NCBI GenBank assembly: GCA_002812745.2 | Contig: NCSJ02000050.1 | Coordinates: 116,179 to 180,178, forward strand | Direction of reading: 5' to 3' | Origin: Scytalidium lignicola | Lineage: Eukaryota > Ascomycota > Leotiomycetes | Length of the DNA stretch: 64,000 nucleotides | Part shown: piece after piece, positions 12,222-24,882 of the stretch | Layout: each line of letters begins with the position of its first letter | Position numbering within the stretch: the stretch's first letter is position 1 | Position numbers and translations under genes: made by a program | The notes under the pieces: model-generated | What the model saw: the letters and a program-made list of their open reading frames with translations, nothing else | The model's database searches: none | Told to the model about the DNA's origin: nothing

Positions 12222-13269
12222 GATGGATAAAAATAACGTATCCCAGGTGGCGGAGCGCGGTACAATCAATACGTGTCTCGTTGAATAAATGATAGATCCA
12301 GGGTCTACCAGTACAGTGTATCTGTTTCTTGTAGATCGATGGCCTACTGTCTAGCGCTGCTCTTCACTTCAAATGCACGGACACGAGCTACGAAGGAAAG
12401 GTGAAGTGATCTATTGTCCCTACAACCTGGGACAATCTGCGACCGTCACACAACCCTAGAGAGCTGTGACGCGCTCCAGTAACGAGTTGAACTAGGCGAC
12501 GAAGATGTAGTAAATGATAGATTACCAACTCAAATGTGCGATCAGTTGTGCGATATTCAATACTCCATAAAGAGCACTGCTCAGATGGGGAAGGGTTGGA
12601 GGTTGGTGAAAGAACCTGTGCAAAACTGAAAGGGAGGAGGCATCGCCTAAATGGAAATGGAGTGGCTAAACGACCACGCTTTGTCACGTGATTAAAGCCA
12701 GCTCTCAGGTCTGAAAAGTCAGCAACAAGTCAGCAGGAAAAAAATGCTGCCTAAGGTTCGGCATCTGAGATCCGATCTCGCCGACGTAAGATTACGTCCC
12801 CCGTGGGTGGCCACCATAAAAGCAATTTACTCGTTTCTTAACGGACGTAGAAGAAAGAAGATGAGGGATTAAACGCTCTCAATGAAGTCATTACTGGCAA
12901 AGTATATGCTCCGAAGTACACTGGTGGCGATGTCACAAGATGCTATATATTTGCGTCGCTTTCCGATCTCTATGCTGTGATGGAAAGCTGCTTATCTCGC
13001 TGCACAAAGGTTGAATAACTTCATACGGTAATTCGTGGCGGCGTGGGATACCATACATTAATTATTGCAGGATTGTGTCATAGCTCTCAGCCTGTGCAAC
13101 CTGTGTTTTGTTGAGGACACCGAGGCCAAGCCAATTGCCGGCTGCCCGTCCGCCGAAGATACGCGCTAGTGCCCCTAGTTTCCGGGAATCTTTATTTTGC
13201 TGTCCAAAGTCTTCCACATTTCTCTCCAGCTCAACTTCAGAAATCCCTTCTGCTGCACTTCACTTCACA
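12222..13269. promoter_or_regulatory. Divergent promoter region, SEB1-like / citrate synthase
   Basis: 1048 bp between the start codons of two divergent housekeeping genes. The citrate synthase side has a pyrimidine-rich leader just before its ATG (about 13190-13265). No other element is named with confidence, and short open frames here are not convincing. Confidence 0.55.
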
Positions 13270-14969
13270 ATGGCATCTGCGCTTCGACTCAGCGCCTCGT
13301 CCCTCAGGACATCGCTCACCGCTTCCACCCTCAATGGCAGAGTCGCCGCCTTCAATGGCTTGCGATGCTATTCCTCCTCCAAGACCCAGGTGAATATATT
13401 TTTGCTCTTTGTCCTCCGAGATATTATCCTAACCAGCTCATTAGACTTTGAAAGAACGCTTCGCGGAGCAATTACCAGAGAAGATCAATGAAATCAAGGA
13501 GCTGCGAAAGTAAGCATTATGAAGGTAGCTCACCGAAATTCCTTATCGTAGGTTAACTCGTTGCTAGGGCCCACGGATCCAAGGTAATCGACCAAGTCAC
13601 CCTCGACCAAGTGTACGGTGGTGCTCGTGGCATCAAATCGCTTGTCTGGGAAGGTTCAGTCCTTGATGCCAACGAGGGTATTCGCTTCCGAGGCAAGACG
13701 ATCCCAGAATGCCAGGCCCTTCTACCAAAGGCCCCTGGTGGACAGGAGCCTCTTCCTGAAGGTAAAGAAAAGAAGACAGCATCCTATAGATCCCAACCCA
13801 AGTTAACAACCTTCTAGGACTTTTCTGGCTGCTTCTGACCGGCGAGGTCCCAACGGAGCAGCAGGTTCGTGATCTTTCAGCAGATTGGGCTGCCCGTGCG
13901 ACTGTCCCGAAATTCGTTGAGGAGCTTATCGACCGATGCCCAGTTGACCTTCATCCGATGGCCCAATTCTCTATTGCAGTCAATGCTCTCGAGCACGAGT
14001 CAGCATTCGCAAAGGCATATGCTAAGGGAATGAAGAAGTCGGAATACTGGAGCCACACCTTTGAGGACTCAATGGATTTGATCGCCAAGCTCCCAACCAT
14101 TGCTGCACGAATCTACCAGAACGTCTTCAAGGGTGGAAAGGTCGCCCCAGTTCAAAAGGACAAGGACTACAGTTTCAACTTTGCTAACCAACTTGGTTTC
14201 GGAGACAACAAGGACTTTGTTGAGTTGATGAGACTCTACCTCACCATCCACACTGATCACGAAGGTGGTAACGTCAGTGCACACACCACTCACCTGGTTG
14301 GCAGCGCCCTCAGCTCCCCTATGCTCTCACTCGCAGCTGGTCTCAATGGTCTCGCTGGACCTCTTCACGGTCTTGCCAACCAGGAAGTCCTTAACTGGCT
14401 TACTAAGATGAAGGCTAGCATTGGTGATGACCTAAGCGACAAAGCTATCTCTGATTACCTCTGGTCTACTCTCAATGCTGGTCAAGTTGTCCCAGGTTAT
14501 GGTCATGCTGTTCTTCGCAAGACTGATCCTCGCTACATGGCTCAGAGAGAATTTGCTGAGGTAAGCCCACCGCCATTTCTCGCTTGTCTTTCTTCACTAA
14601 CCTCATCAACAGAAACACCTTCCTGATGATCCAATGTACCAGTTGGTCAGCCAGGTCTATAAGATCGCTCCTAAGGTCCTGACTGAGCATGGCAAGACCA
14701 AGAACCCATTCCCTAATGTAGACGCACATTCAGGCGTCCTGCTTCAATACTATGGTTTGACTGAAGCCAACTACTACACTGTTTTATTTGGTGTATCTAG
14801 AGCCATTGGCGTTCTTCCTCAACTTATTATTGATCGTGCAGTGGGGGCTCCAATCGAGCGACCCAGTAAGTATTACCCTGGTAGTTGAACAAAGAAAGAA
14901 AAAATGCTAATACTATTAACAGAGTCCTTCTCCACTGAGAAGTGGAAGGAGATTGTTTCCAAGTTGTAG
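13270..14969 (+). CDS. cit1: Citrate synthase, mitochondrial
   Basis: Catalyses condensation of acetyl-CoA and oxaloacetate to citrate, the entry step of the TCA cycle in the mitochondrial matrix. Six exons: 13270-13389, 13445-13509, 13568-13761, 13818-14560, 14613-14865 and 14923-14969, giving 473 residues. The N-terminus is rich in Arg, Ser and Ala and lacks acidic residues, as expected of a mitochondrial presequence (about residues 1-35). The catalytic set is visible: first His in [13 protein letters not shown], second His in [16 protein letters not shown], and Asp in [11 protein letters not shown]. The length matches the fungal mitochondrial enzyme. The C-terminus WKEIVSKL ends in the PTS1-compatible tripeptide SKL. 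The closely related methylcitrate synthase is the main alternative. The residues do not fully separate the two, but citrate synthase is favoured by overall resemblance. Confidence 0.93.
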
Positions 14970-17900
14970 ATGATGTATGGAAGATCCGGTGGGAAAGTGT
15001 ACGAACATGAATTAAATAGACGGGATGGGTCCAAATAGCGTTATCACTGTACTGTAGGCTTTACTACATTGTAAATCAGGATACTAGTTGAGTTTCGCAA
15101 AGATATACAGGGCTGGGGTTCTATATTTATAGATCTTGTTCTTAAATTCTAGGCTTATTGTCATAGATGCGTGATAGAATGTGTTCACCTAACAGTAAGA
15201 ATATCAGATTCTAATTTAAGCTCAGCTTGCCCCATTACCGGTCCAGGACACTCTTCTCAGTTTTCTCCCTTAGTCCTCTAGGTTATTGGACCAAGAGTCA
15301 AGGAGTTGATTTTGGGAGGGTTGGATTGTTCGATTTTAGGCACAGCTAAGTATGGAATGCTGCATAGTTTTGATCAGTGTTTGCTGTATCTGAGACTACC
15401 CGATAGAACCCTAGATTTAGAAGTCTGGGTAATAGATCTTGAGGTGTGTTTAATATCCAATAGAAAAAATTACCTGCCTTATTTACTAGTGGGTTTCGAT
15501 GGTTTCCAAGGAGCGTGAGAAACTGTCTCTAAGGAGTTTGTGAAGGGTGGTTGAAGGGGAGTTTGAATACATAGGTATGGGGCTCGGATGTTGGATTAAT
15601 TATCCGCTCTCTACATGGAGCCTTTCGTCTTGAATTATGTGAATAGGCTATAGGCTAGTGTAGGGAATGATGAATATCTTTCAACTTATACATTTTTACA
15701 ACTGGATAGTGAAATCAATTCACCCACAGAGAGGAATGAATCACTGGTTTTGTTCGATAGCACTGATGAACTCGAACGACCTTTTTCTTATTTTTCTTAT
15801 GCAGTACATATAAATATTACCTAGAATCTCAAAGAAGTATCTATCAATGAATAAATTTTCCTTTCTTCCTACTTGGCGAGATTCCGATAATACCACGCAT
15901 GTTTCAGTAAACTAGACTCGGAAATTCTACGTCGCACATCGAAGACACAGTATGGGTTCCTTCGAGAACTAGAAGCTCGGGTGTAGAAAATAATCCGCCC
16001 AGGAAGCTTGCGATCTGCATTCATACCCNTTTTTTTGCTGTACAGTAGTAATACAGTAAAAGATGTACCGAGAGTATCACGGCAGTTTCCTTTTGCCAAG
16101 GGGCACGGGACTTTTTGCTTGATATATCCATGTCCGTATCATTGATTCTCCAGTAGTTTTATCGAATGTGAATCTGGAGCTTGTGGAGTTTACACGGATT
16201 GTTTCCCCGGTGCTAGCTCCTATCATTCCTTTTTCTTTTTCCCTTTTTTCCCCCTTTCTCTATAGGGATGGGTTGTTATTATATCAATATTCAAAGTGTT
16301 AATCGAATTTAAAATTTCCTTGTAATTAATTTGCTGCCTGCTAGCTAATCTTGATCAAACATAGGAACTTCGCCAACGGGCTTAACCCAGTTATTAACTA
16401 GTCCTTTCCTTTCCTTCCCGTGCCGGATCGGAATCTAAAACTCGAGGGTGTTTTGTCATGGAGGCATAATTCCCGCAATATATCCTTTCATATCATGGGC
16501 ATTAGCCCTTTTCGCGGTATATAATTACTTAATTACTGTAAGATATGGAATTTAAGCATCACAAGTCTTCCCAGTAAGCTGATATCTCGCTAGTTGCGAA
16601 TAACCTTGTCTATATAGCAGGTTTTATTTATTTACAGATTGCTCGGTTGATGCATGAATATTTAATTACCCAGCAAGGTATATCGAAATTTGGGAGAGAT
16701 GAGGTTGAAAAAAGTAGTTATATAAAAAAAAAATTGAGCAATGTGTAAGAAAAAGGTTACTTAGAACTTACTATGCTGATGTAAAAGTAATATCAGTGGT
16801 GGTTTGTATTTCCTATTACAATGAGTACTGTACGGACGTACTACAAAACTGTACAATATTTGTACAGGTCTGTTTCAAGTTAGGAGATGATTGGATTAAA
16901 CGGCGTCTCGCATTGTTGTTTAATCACTTGCAGGGCACAGTTCCCGCGGCCTAGACCCTGATGCACCAGACTTTCCGCGTAAGCCACAACATTCCGATCT
17001 TTTTTCACGACGGACGTGCTTCCGAGGTAGGATCGCAGCAGAGATCCGCGCTTTATTGATTTTTACTGCTGATGCTTTCAATCATACCGTAGGCGCGTAG
17101 GGTAACTGGGCACGACTACAGTAGTATGGCAAGGCAGTAAAGGCACCATGCACGGCAATTGAAACCTCTCTCTGGTCTAGCGAATGAGAAGGTCCAAAGC
17201 CACGATGTGGTCGCATTGCCCAATGAGATTGGCATGTTTTACTTGATCTGCCAAGATCTGCCCCCCCCGGGTGCCCAGAAGTCGGGGGCTTGGTCTGGAG
17301 GAGAAAGTCGTGGGGAGCAGCAAAGAGAGCAGAAGGGAACAAGGCACATCCCGATTGCAATTGTGCTTGTGATTTGGTTTGGTGTCTGATTTGCTCGGGC
17401 TGGGGCTAGGTTAGTTTGGCAGAGACACCCCGTGCATCTTACGTGACGCTCTCAATTTGCGCTTTCTGTCAAATTTGGTCATGCAGTGGTCCGTCAGAGA
17501 TCTGCATTTGCTTTTTTCTTTTTCTTTTCTTTTTGCAGCACAACGATTGGCTGGTTGGAGAGGAAAATGCGGTGTTAGCATGTGCAGAAGCTTGATCGCC
17601 CAGACGAGGCATGATGCACCTCACGAGTCGTGGAATGCAACCTGTCGAACGCGGGTATCGAAAACGGATAATGCCTCATCCTACCTGCAGAGAAGCCGGA
17701 GAAGCATGGCGAAGAGAGAAAGAAAGGAAAAAATGAAGAAAAGCAAAGGGCATGGTTCTCGAGGGCAGAAAATTTTGTTTCGATGCCAAGCACCACCAGG
17801 GGAGGGGTGAAAAATGCGTTAACCCGTCAACTGTAGAGTAAGTTACCGCGCGGTGGTAACTCCGTGCTTGTACTCACTTTTGTTATTACAGTATATAGTA

Positions 17901-19864
17901 ATTATTACCTGCGTGATGGATGTTCATTCCATACAATACGGTATTAATGCGCTCATAGCCATGTTCGAAAAGGCTCTGACGCAGCAGCACACCGTCGTCG
18001 AAAGCCAAAGGGCAGGCTGTAAGCGTGCAAGCGTCGAGTAAAAGTTACACCTCCTCTCTGCTTTAGGGCAGCAAGGAACTTTGGGTGGGCCGTGGCGAAC
18101 GGCTACCAAGCTGTCAGCCCAGACCTCCCCACTGCAACGAGGCAAAAAGCAGCACTCCCGAGCCAAGCGAGAGCCCGTGCTGCAACTCTACAACTCGACC
18201 CAAAAAGTGAGCTCATTACTGGATGCGGCAAGCGACCAACCAGCGATCACTTCAGCGACGATCGGGCCAACCCCGGCCCCCCAATGGGTGGGCTCCGGTG
18301 CAACTAGATGATTAAGGACGCTCCGCCAGTGGAGCACCCGTTGAAGGCCTCTTCCTAGCCCAAAATGCTGTCTTGGGCGAGGATAAATACCCTACCGTGC
18401 GTACCTATTGTAATTACGGGGCTTGGCCACCGTTATTACAGTATACAGTATATCTTAACGGTGTTATGCTACAGTACTACAGCCTACAGTACCAGCACCT
18501 CGGTCAAAAAGAATCTTCCTCGTCGCCGCTTTGCAGCGCGTCTCGGGTTGGCTTGAATCTTGCTTTGGATTGGGGTGATGTTTAGCTCTCTCTGCCGTGA
18601 TGTAGGCGGCGGGATGCACGATTACCGAACGCCTTACACTTAGTTCCATCCGCAATCCCCCATCGCGATCACCAGATTTCCGCTGCAAGCTGTACGACTC
18701 CTCGTACCAGTACTGTGTACCGCCCCGTACGAGTAAATAAGTAAACTTGTCCTGTATCCTGTACACGAGAAATCCGTCCGAACGGTCTTAAGCGTCTTTC
18801 TCGTGATTCCCACTGGATCATGCTACTGTACGACTTGACGTACCGTAATGGGTAGACGGCTCGGGTCCTTCTGCTCTCCACTTTGAGCTGTAGCAGAGTC
18901 TCATATTGGCTGGGATGCTTCTGTGGTGAGCGAGGTGACTAAGAGAGTGCAGGAACGGAGAAACAAGAGAGAGAGAGGAAGAGGGAGGAAGAGAAGAGAG
19001 AGCAGAAATGGAGGGAAAAGCGGCCATAGAGATTTCAACCAAGCTTTTTTATTTATTTAAATTTGCTTTGCATTCGGTCTACACAGTAATTTTCTCTTTC
19101 TTTATCAGTCCAATCCAAGTGATTGAATGGACTGGATGGCTTTAAATGGCTTTGTACCGTACTCGGACTGTACTTGGACTGTACTGTAGCTGTACCTGCC
19201 AACTAGTTAGTTGAAACCCTTATCATCGACCTCGTCGCGCCATGCCGCCATAACGGCATGCCCGCTGAAAATTTCGAATCTGGGCAATTATTGGCACGGG
19301 TGCCAGTTACCGGTGTGCTGTGTGTGTACTGTGTATTCACCTTTCACCACGCCCAGAAATCCCCCCATGGCCCATCGCTGCTCATCCTGCCCATCCTGCC
19401 CATCTTGCCCTGCCCATCCACGCTGCACGTCCTCAGGCGAGAAGCAAATCGCCAAAAGCGGCGGCGCGTTTTGATTAGCTGCACCACTGCACCATGCAGG
19501 TTACGGCAGCCCCGCTAGTGGATCTTCGGCCTAGCTCCACTCAAGTAGCTCCCTCGCCCTTTATTTCTTTCAATCTTGCCTGGCAGTCAGTCCGTTTCGT
19601 GATCCTGATCTTTTATTGACCTCGCCCGTCACCGTCGTCCTTCGTCTGTCGTTCTTCTCTCTCTCTCTGTCCTTCATCGCAATTCTCGTCGTCGCCATCC
19701 CCAATTGAGAGGTTCTACCTTCTTCTCAATCGATAATAGAATCAGCAACACTGCTTGCAGTTGATCGCACCCTTGTCACACCCAACAGCTCACCTTGATA
19801 GATTCGCGTTCACCTCTCGCAGCTTGAGCAGAGCTCGACTGCCACACAACACCAAGTGCCAGCC
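14970..19864. promoter_or_regulatory. Long gene-free region upstream of PMA1
   Basis: 4.9 kb without a convincing gene. It contains the citrate synthase 3' UTR, AT-rich DNA (about 15-17 kb) with one N at 16029, and a GC-richer part from about 17 kb. Copies of the ACAGT/ACTGT repeat family lie at about 16825-16870, 17889, 18435-18490, 18710-18840 and 19155-19196. A purine-rich tract is at about 18940-19015, imperfect CCCATCCTG repeats at about 19382-19412, and a pyrimidine-rich leader at about 19600-19690. The length and the position before a very highly expressed gene suggest a large regulatory region or an unrecognised non-coding transcript; this is inference. Confidence 0.5.
19590..19700 (+). 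promoter_or_regulatory. Pyrimidine-rich leader/core-promoter tract of PMA1
   Basis: CT-rich sequence including a run of TCTCTCTCTCTC about 190-220 bp before the PMA1 ATG. CT-rich tracts near transcription starts are typical of strongly expressed genes of filamentous fungi. The exact start site is not visible. Confidence 0.5.
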
Positions 19865-22800
19865 ATGGCGGACAACACACCGGCTGACACCGGTGCCGGT
19901 ATTCAGGCAGCTGGATCCCCTCAGCACTTGAACACTAACATTGAATCGGGCAATTTCGATGAGAAGGCAGCTGGCGTCGACGCACCAGCTGCAGGAACCA
20001 AGAAGCCTGATGATGACGATGAAGAAGATGATGCAGACATTGACGCGTTGATTGATGAGCTTGAGTCTCAAGATGGCCATCAGGATGAGGAAGAGGAGGA
20101 GGTCACCCAACCTGGCACTGGTCGTGTCGTTCCCGAGGATATGCTACAGACCGATACGCGCCTCGGTCTGACTGAGAACGAAGTTGCTGCTCGTCGCAAG
20201 AAGTATGGTCTCAATCAGATGAAGGAGGAGAAGGAGAACTTGATCCTCAAGTTCCTTGGTTACTTCATTGGTCCCATCCAGTTTGTCATGGAGGTAAGTC
20301 AATTCGACNTTTTTTTTTCTTTCTTTCTTCTCCATTCTCGCTCATTTTTGTCTGCCCTGCTATGATGCGACCGGCCTAATTTTTTTCGGCTTGCATTACC
20401 TCCCTGCCTTGGCAGAACAAGGNAAAAAAGAAATGACGTGAGCCTGTAATATCAGGCTATCAAACACAAAACATTTCATTCATTACACAAACACATGCTA
20501 ATTTCAGAATAGGCTGCTGCCGTCCTCGCTGCTGGTCTTGAAGATTGGGTAGATTTCGGTGTTATTTGCGCATTACTTTTGCTCAACGCTACTGTCGGTT
20601 TCGTCCAAGAGTTTCAGGCCGGTTCCATTGTCGATGAATTGAAGAAGACTCTCGCCTTGAAAGCTGTTGTTCTCCGTGATGGTCGTCTTTTCGAGATAGA
20701 AGCTCCAGAAGTTGTTCCTGGTGATATCCTACAGATTGAAGAAGTAAGTTTGCAACCCTAGACAATGAGTCAATGGGTCATTCTAACAAGCACTTTTTAG
20801 GGAACTATTATCCCCGCCGATGGTCGCATTGTCACCGATGATGCGTTCCTCCAAGTCGATCAATCTGCCATTACTGGCGAGTCTCTCGCAGTCGATAAGC
20901 ACAAGGGCGATCAATGCTATGCTTCATCCGGTGTCAAGCGTGGTGAGGCCTTCATGGTCATCACTGCCACTGGTGACAGCACCTTCGTCGGTCGTGCAGC
21001 TGCTCTCGTCAACCAAGCTTCCGGCGGCACAGGTCATTTCACCGAAGTTCTCAACGGTATTGGAACAGTTCTCTTAATCTTGGTCATCTTCACCAACTTG
21101 GTTGTCTGGATCTCGTCTTTCTACCGCTCCAACCCTATTGTTACCATCCTCGAGTACACCCTTGCCATCACTATCATTGGTGTCCCTGTCGGTCTCCCCG
21201 CGGTCGTCACAACCACCATGGCTGTCGGTGCTGCTTACCTAGCCAAGAAGAAGGCTATCGTCCAGAAGCTGTCCGCCATTGAGTCTCTAGCTGGTGTTGA
21301 AATCCTTTGCTCTGACAAGACTGGTACCTTGACTAAGAACAAGTTGTCTCTCGCCGAACCATACACTGTTGAAGGTGTTGAGCCTGAAGATCTCATGTTA
21401 ACTGCCTGTCTCGCTGCTTCCCGGAAGAAGAAGGGTATTGATGCTATTGACAAGGCATTCTTGAAGGCCCTCCGAGACTACCCCCGCGCCAAGTCCGTTC
21501 TCTCCAAGTACAAGGTCATTGAATTCCATCCATTCGACCCCGTTTCCAAGAAGGTCCAGGCCGTTGTTGAGTCTCCTCAGGGCGAGCGCATTATTTGCGT
21601 CAAGGGTGCACCACTTTTTGTCTTGAAGACTGTTGAGGAGGACCACCCTATTCCAGAGGAAGTCGACCAAGCATACAAGAATAAGGTCGCTGAATTCGCT
21701 ACTCGTGGTTTCCGTTCTCTCGGTGTTGCTCGCAAGCGCGGAGAAGGTTCCTGGGAAATTCTTGGTATAATGCCTTGCTCTGACCCCCCACGTCACGACA
21801 CTGCCCGCACTATTAATGAAGCAAAGACTCTGGGTCTCTCGATTAAGATGTTGACTGGTGATGCCGTCGGTATTGCTCGTGAAACTTCTCGCCAACTCGG
21901 TCTTGGCACCAACGTCTACAATGCAGAGCGTCTTGGTCTTGGTGGCGGTGGTGATATGCCAGGTTCCGAAGTCTACGATTTCGTCGAGGCCGCTGATGGA
22001 TTCGCCGAAGTTTTCCCTCAACATAAATACAATGTCGTCGAGATTCTCCAACAGCGTGGTTACCTCGTTGCCATGACTGGTGATGGTGTTAACGATGCTC
22101 CTTCCCTCAAGAAGGCCGACACCGGTATTGCCGTCGAAGGTGCCTCCGATGCAGCTCGTTCCGCCGCTGATATTGTGTTCTTGGCTCCTGGTCTCGGTGC
22201 TATTATCGATGCTCTCAAGACTTCCCGTCAAATTTTCCACCGCATGTACGCATACGTTGTCTACCGTATTGCCTTGTCTATCCATTTGGAAATTTTCTTG
22301 GGTCTCTGGATCGCCATCTTGAACCGATCTCTCAACATTGAATTGGTCGTCTTCATTGCTATTTTCGCCGATGTTGCTACCCTGGCTATTGCTTACGATA
22401 ATGCACCATTCTCTAAGACCCCGGTCAAATGGAACCTGCCAAAGCTTTGGGGTATGTCCGTCCTTCTAGGTATCGTCCTCGCTGTTGGAACCTGGATCAC
22501 TCTTACCACCATGATTGCCCGTGGCCAGGATGGCGGTATCGTCCAAAACTTCGGTATCTTGGATGAAGTTGTCTTCCTGGAGATCTCCCTTACTGAGAAC
22601 TGGCTCATCTTCATCACTCGTGCCAACGGTCCTTTCTGGTCCTCCATTCCATCGTGGCAATTGGCTGGCGCTATCCTGATTGTCGATGTCATTGCAACTT
22701 TCTTCACCCTATTTGGTTGGTTCGTCGGTGGCCAAACATCCATCGTCGCGGTCGTTCGTATCTGGATCTTCTCCTTTGGTGTCTTCTGCATCATGGGAGG

Positions 22801-23012
22801 TGTCTACTATCTTCTCCAGGACAGCGTCGGATTCGACAATCTCATGCACGGCAAATCACCAAAGAAGAACCAAAAGCAAAGATCTCTCGAAGATTTCGGT
22901 AAGTCTTATTCACTGCTTGGGTGTTACAGATGGTGTTCCAAACATTCGCTAACCATGTTTTATAGTTGTTTCGCTTCAACGTGTATCTACCCAACACGAG
23001 AAATCCGCCTAA
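19865..23012 (+). CDS. PMA1: Plasma-membrane H+-transporting P-type ATPase
   Basis: Proton pump that energises the fungal plasma membrane. Four exons: 19865-20293, 20513-20743, 20801-22898 and 22966-23012, giving 934 residues. Visible P-type ATPase signatures are an acidic N-terminus ([20 protein letters not shown]), the actuator motif TGES, the phosphorylation motif [11 protein letters not shown] with Asp at about residue 392, KGAP, MLTGDA and the hinge [20 protein letters not shown]. The [11 protein letters not shown] segment is the PII(H+) class TM4 motif. The last exon encodes a C-terminal regulatory tail ending VSTQHEKSA; in yeast such tails are auto-inhibitory and phosphorylated on glucose. 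Intron 1 is long (219 bp), contains two Ns (20309, 20423) and ends at the second of two nearby AG dinucleotides. Confidence 0.98.
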
Positions 23013-24882
23013 ATCAATCGTTTCTGAAATAAAAATGTACTTGTCGTACCATAATTGCAGTACTTTAATGGGATCTTCGTTCTTTGTGTTTACATAACTC
23101 CTGCACGTTTTGCATAACACCACAATTCAAACGTGCTTGAACCAAGTTGGGCTTTTTTCCTTTTGCTTTATGTGCTTTTTTGATAACCCTCGTTGTGTAT
23201 CATTTGTTGGCTCTCGTGAAAGGATGAACTGAGAGGTCGTTTGTGCAAACTGGTTGGTTGGTCGGTGGTGCCGGAGTTGTTTGAAAGAGGAGATTGGCTG
23301 GATCGGTTGTGTCAGACGTAATTTCTAGTTTCCTCGTCCCCATACCCACATACCATAAATCAATGTTTCCTTAGATCCTAATACAAGTATTTATTAAAAA
23401 AATACTCCCATTCCTGCAATTAGCTTTCGTGATACGCACTTTGACCAATGCATAAGTAGAAGTTGAACTCGGCTGATTTGTAAGGGAGAGACCCTAGACC
23501 TCACCGAATTGAAGCATCCATGACCGTGGAGCTCAGTAGACCTTGAAGGTGACGATGCTTTGACTTCTATATCCCTAACTCCATGATGAGGAAGAAAGAA
23601 GCCTTGTGAGGGATTTTAACAATAGTAAAAGACATTTTAAATTCTCATTAGCCGGAAGTACCGGCATAGCTCAACTCCGACTACTCTACGAGCTTAGCTG
23701 TAAATAGCTACTTTCTACACCAACAGAACTAATAACCTAAATTACCACGTCTAGATGGTAGCTCCACTAATTTCACCCCGAGCCTTCCATTGTTCGATTT
23801 GAACATCGCCCAGAAATACGAAGTACGATATTATTCACGTACTGTGGATGATATGGCCCTTCGGTAACTTACTGGGAACCGAGGTTCCTCAATCTAAGCC
23901 GGTGTGTATATTGTACGTAAGTAAGATACTCTCTACCCCTCTCTAGATAAGAGAGTGATTCTTCTTCTTCTTCTGTTTGCTTTTCACACATTTATGTGTT
24001 TATGTTTAATTAAATCTGGATATACGTTCCGAAAATTAAATATACTTTTTACGTCTAAGAAAGAAAGAAAAATACGGCTAGTTCTTATATCCCCTCAGAC
24101 CCCAGGTCGCTTAAGCTTCTCAGGTCAAAGTTATATTCAGGGATATACTGTCCTCATAAAACCCTTCATTCTCCTAAAACGGAGATAATTGTCAGTAAGC
24201 GACGCTAAAAGTGGTTCAAAATGACTTATGGGGTCCGAGGGGATAGGAACCTTAGTGCGTTGTCTTTTTTTTTTCTATATACGGGAGCTCATAGATATAT
24301 TTCTTAGAAATATGAATATGGTCTCGCCTTCTCTATACATATATCATCCTTTATTTTCCCCTACGCGCTGAACTAGCCATTGTATCCACGGGTTATGTCA
24401 TAGTTGGGTTAATAGCAATACGCTTTTCCGCAGTCTGGTCCAGGACGATTAGCGAGTTTTGTAGCGCTTACGGACGAAATTTGGGAATATCATTATTAGG
24501 GTTCAGGAGATTGATTGTGTATATGGGGAATATGAACACGTTACGGAACGTAAAAAGAAGGGGAAGCGATGAGGCCGGGAAGGGATTCCTGGGTTCAATT
24601 ACGATGACTGAGAGGGGTTTTAAGGTAAGGTTCACCACTTTAATGAACGTTTCCGTTATTATATTTACTTTTCGAATTTTCCTCCTAGTATGAATATTTT
24701 CTATATCTATACCATCTAGATATGATGCTGTCACATACACCCAACAATGGGAAGGCAGGTCGCTTGGAATGCTTAGAAAACGTGAGGAAAGTGACAATAT
24801 ACAAGAACAGAAGGTTGACTACAACTACAACAACAAGTACAGGGCGAGCAACAACGGGGTATACATAGACGACTGTTTTGGT
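23013..24882. other. AT-rich intergenic region, about 1.9 kb
   Basis: Between two converging genes (PMA1 and the acyl-CoA synthetase). It is AT-rich, with short T- and A-runs such as 24266-24275. A 109-codon open frame on the minus strand near 24468-24797 has no recognisable domain and I do not call it a gene. No intact mobile element is seen. Confidence 0.5.

Noticed and set aside
21398..22285. 295-codon open frame on the minus strand inside PMA1
   Set aside because: It lies opposite a strongly conserved exon of the H+-ATPase and has no domain; it reflects codon bias of the real gene.
24468..24797. 109-codon frame in AT-rich DNA, possible transposon remnant
   Set aside because: No transposase motif, terminal repeats or target duplication could be seen.
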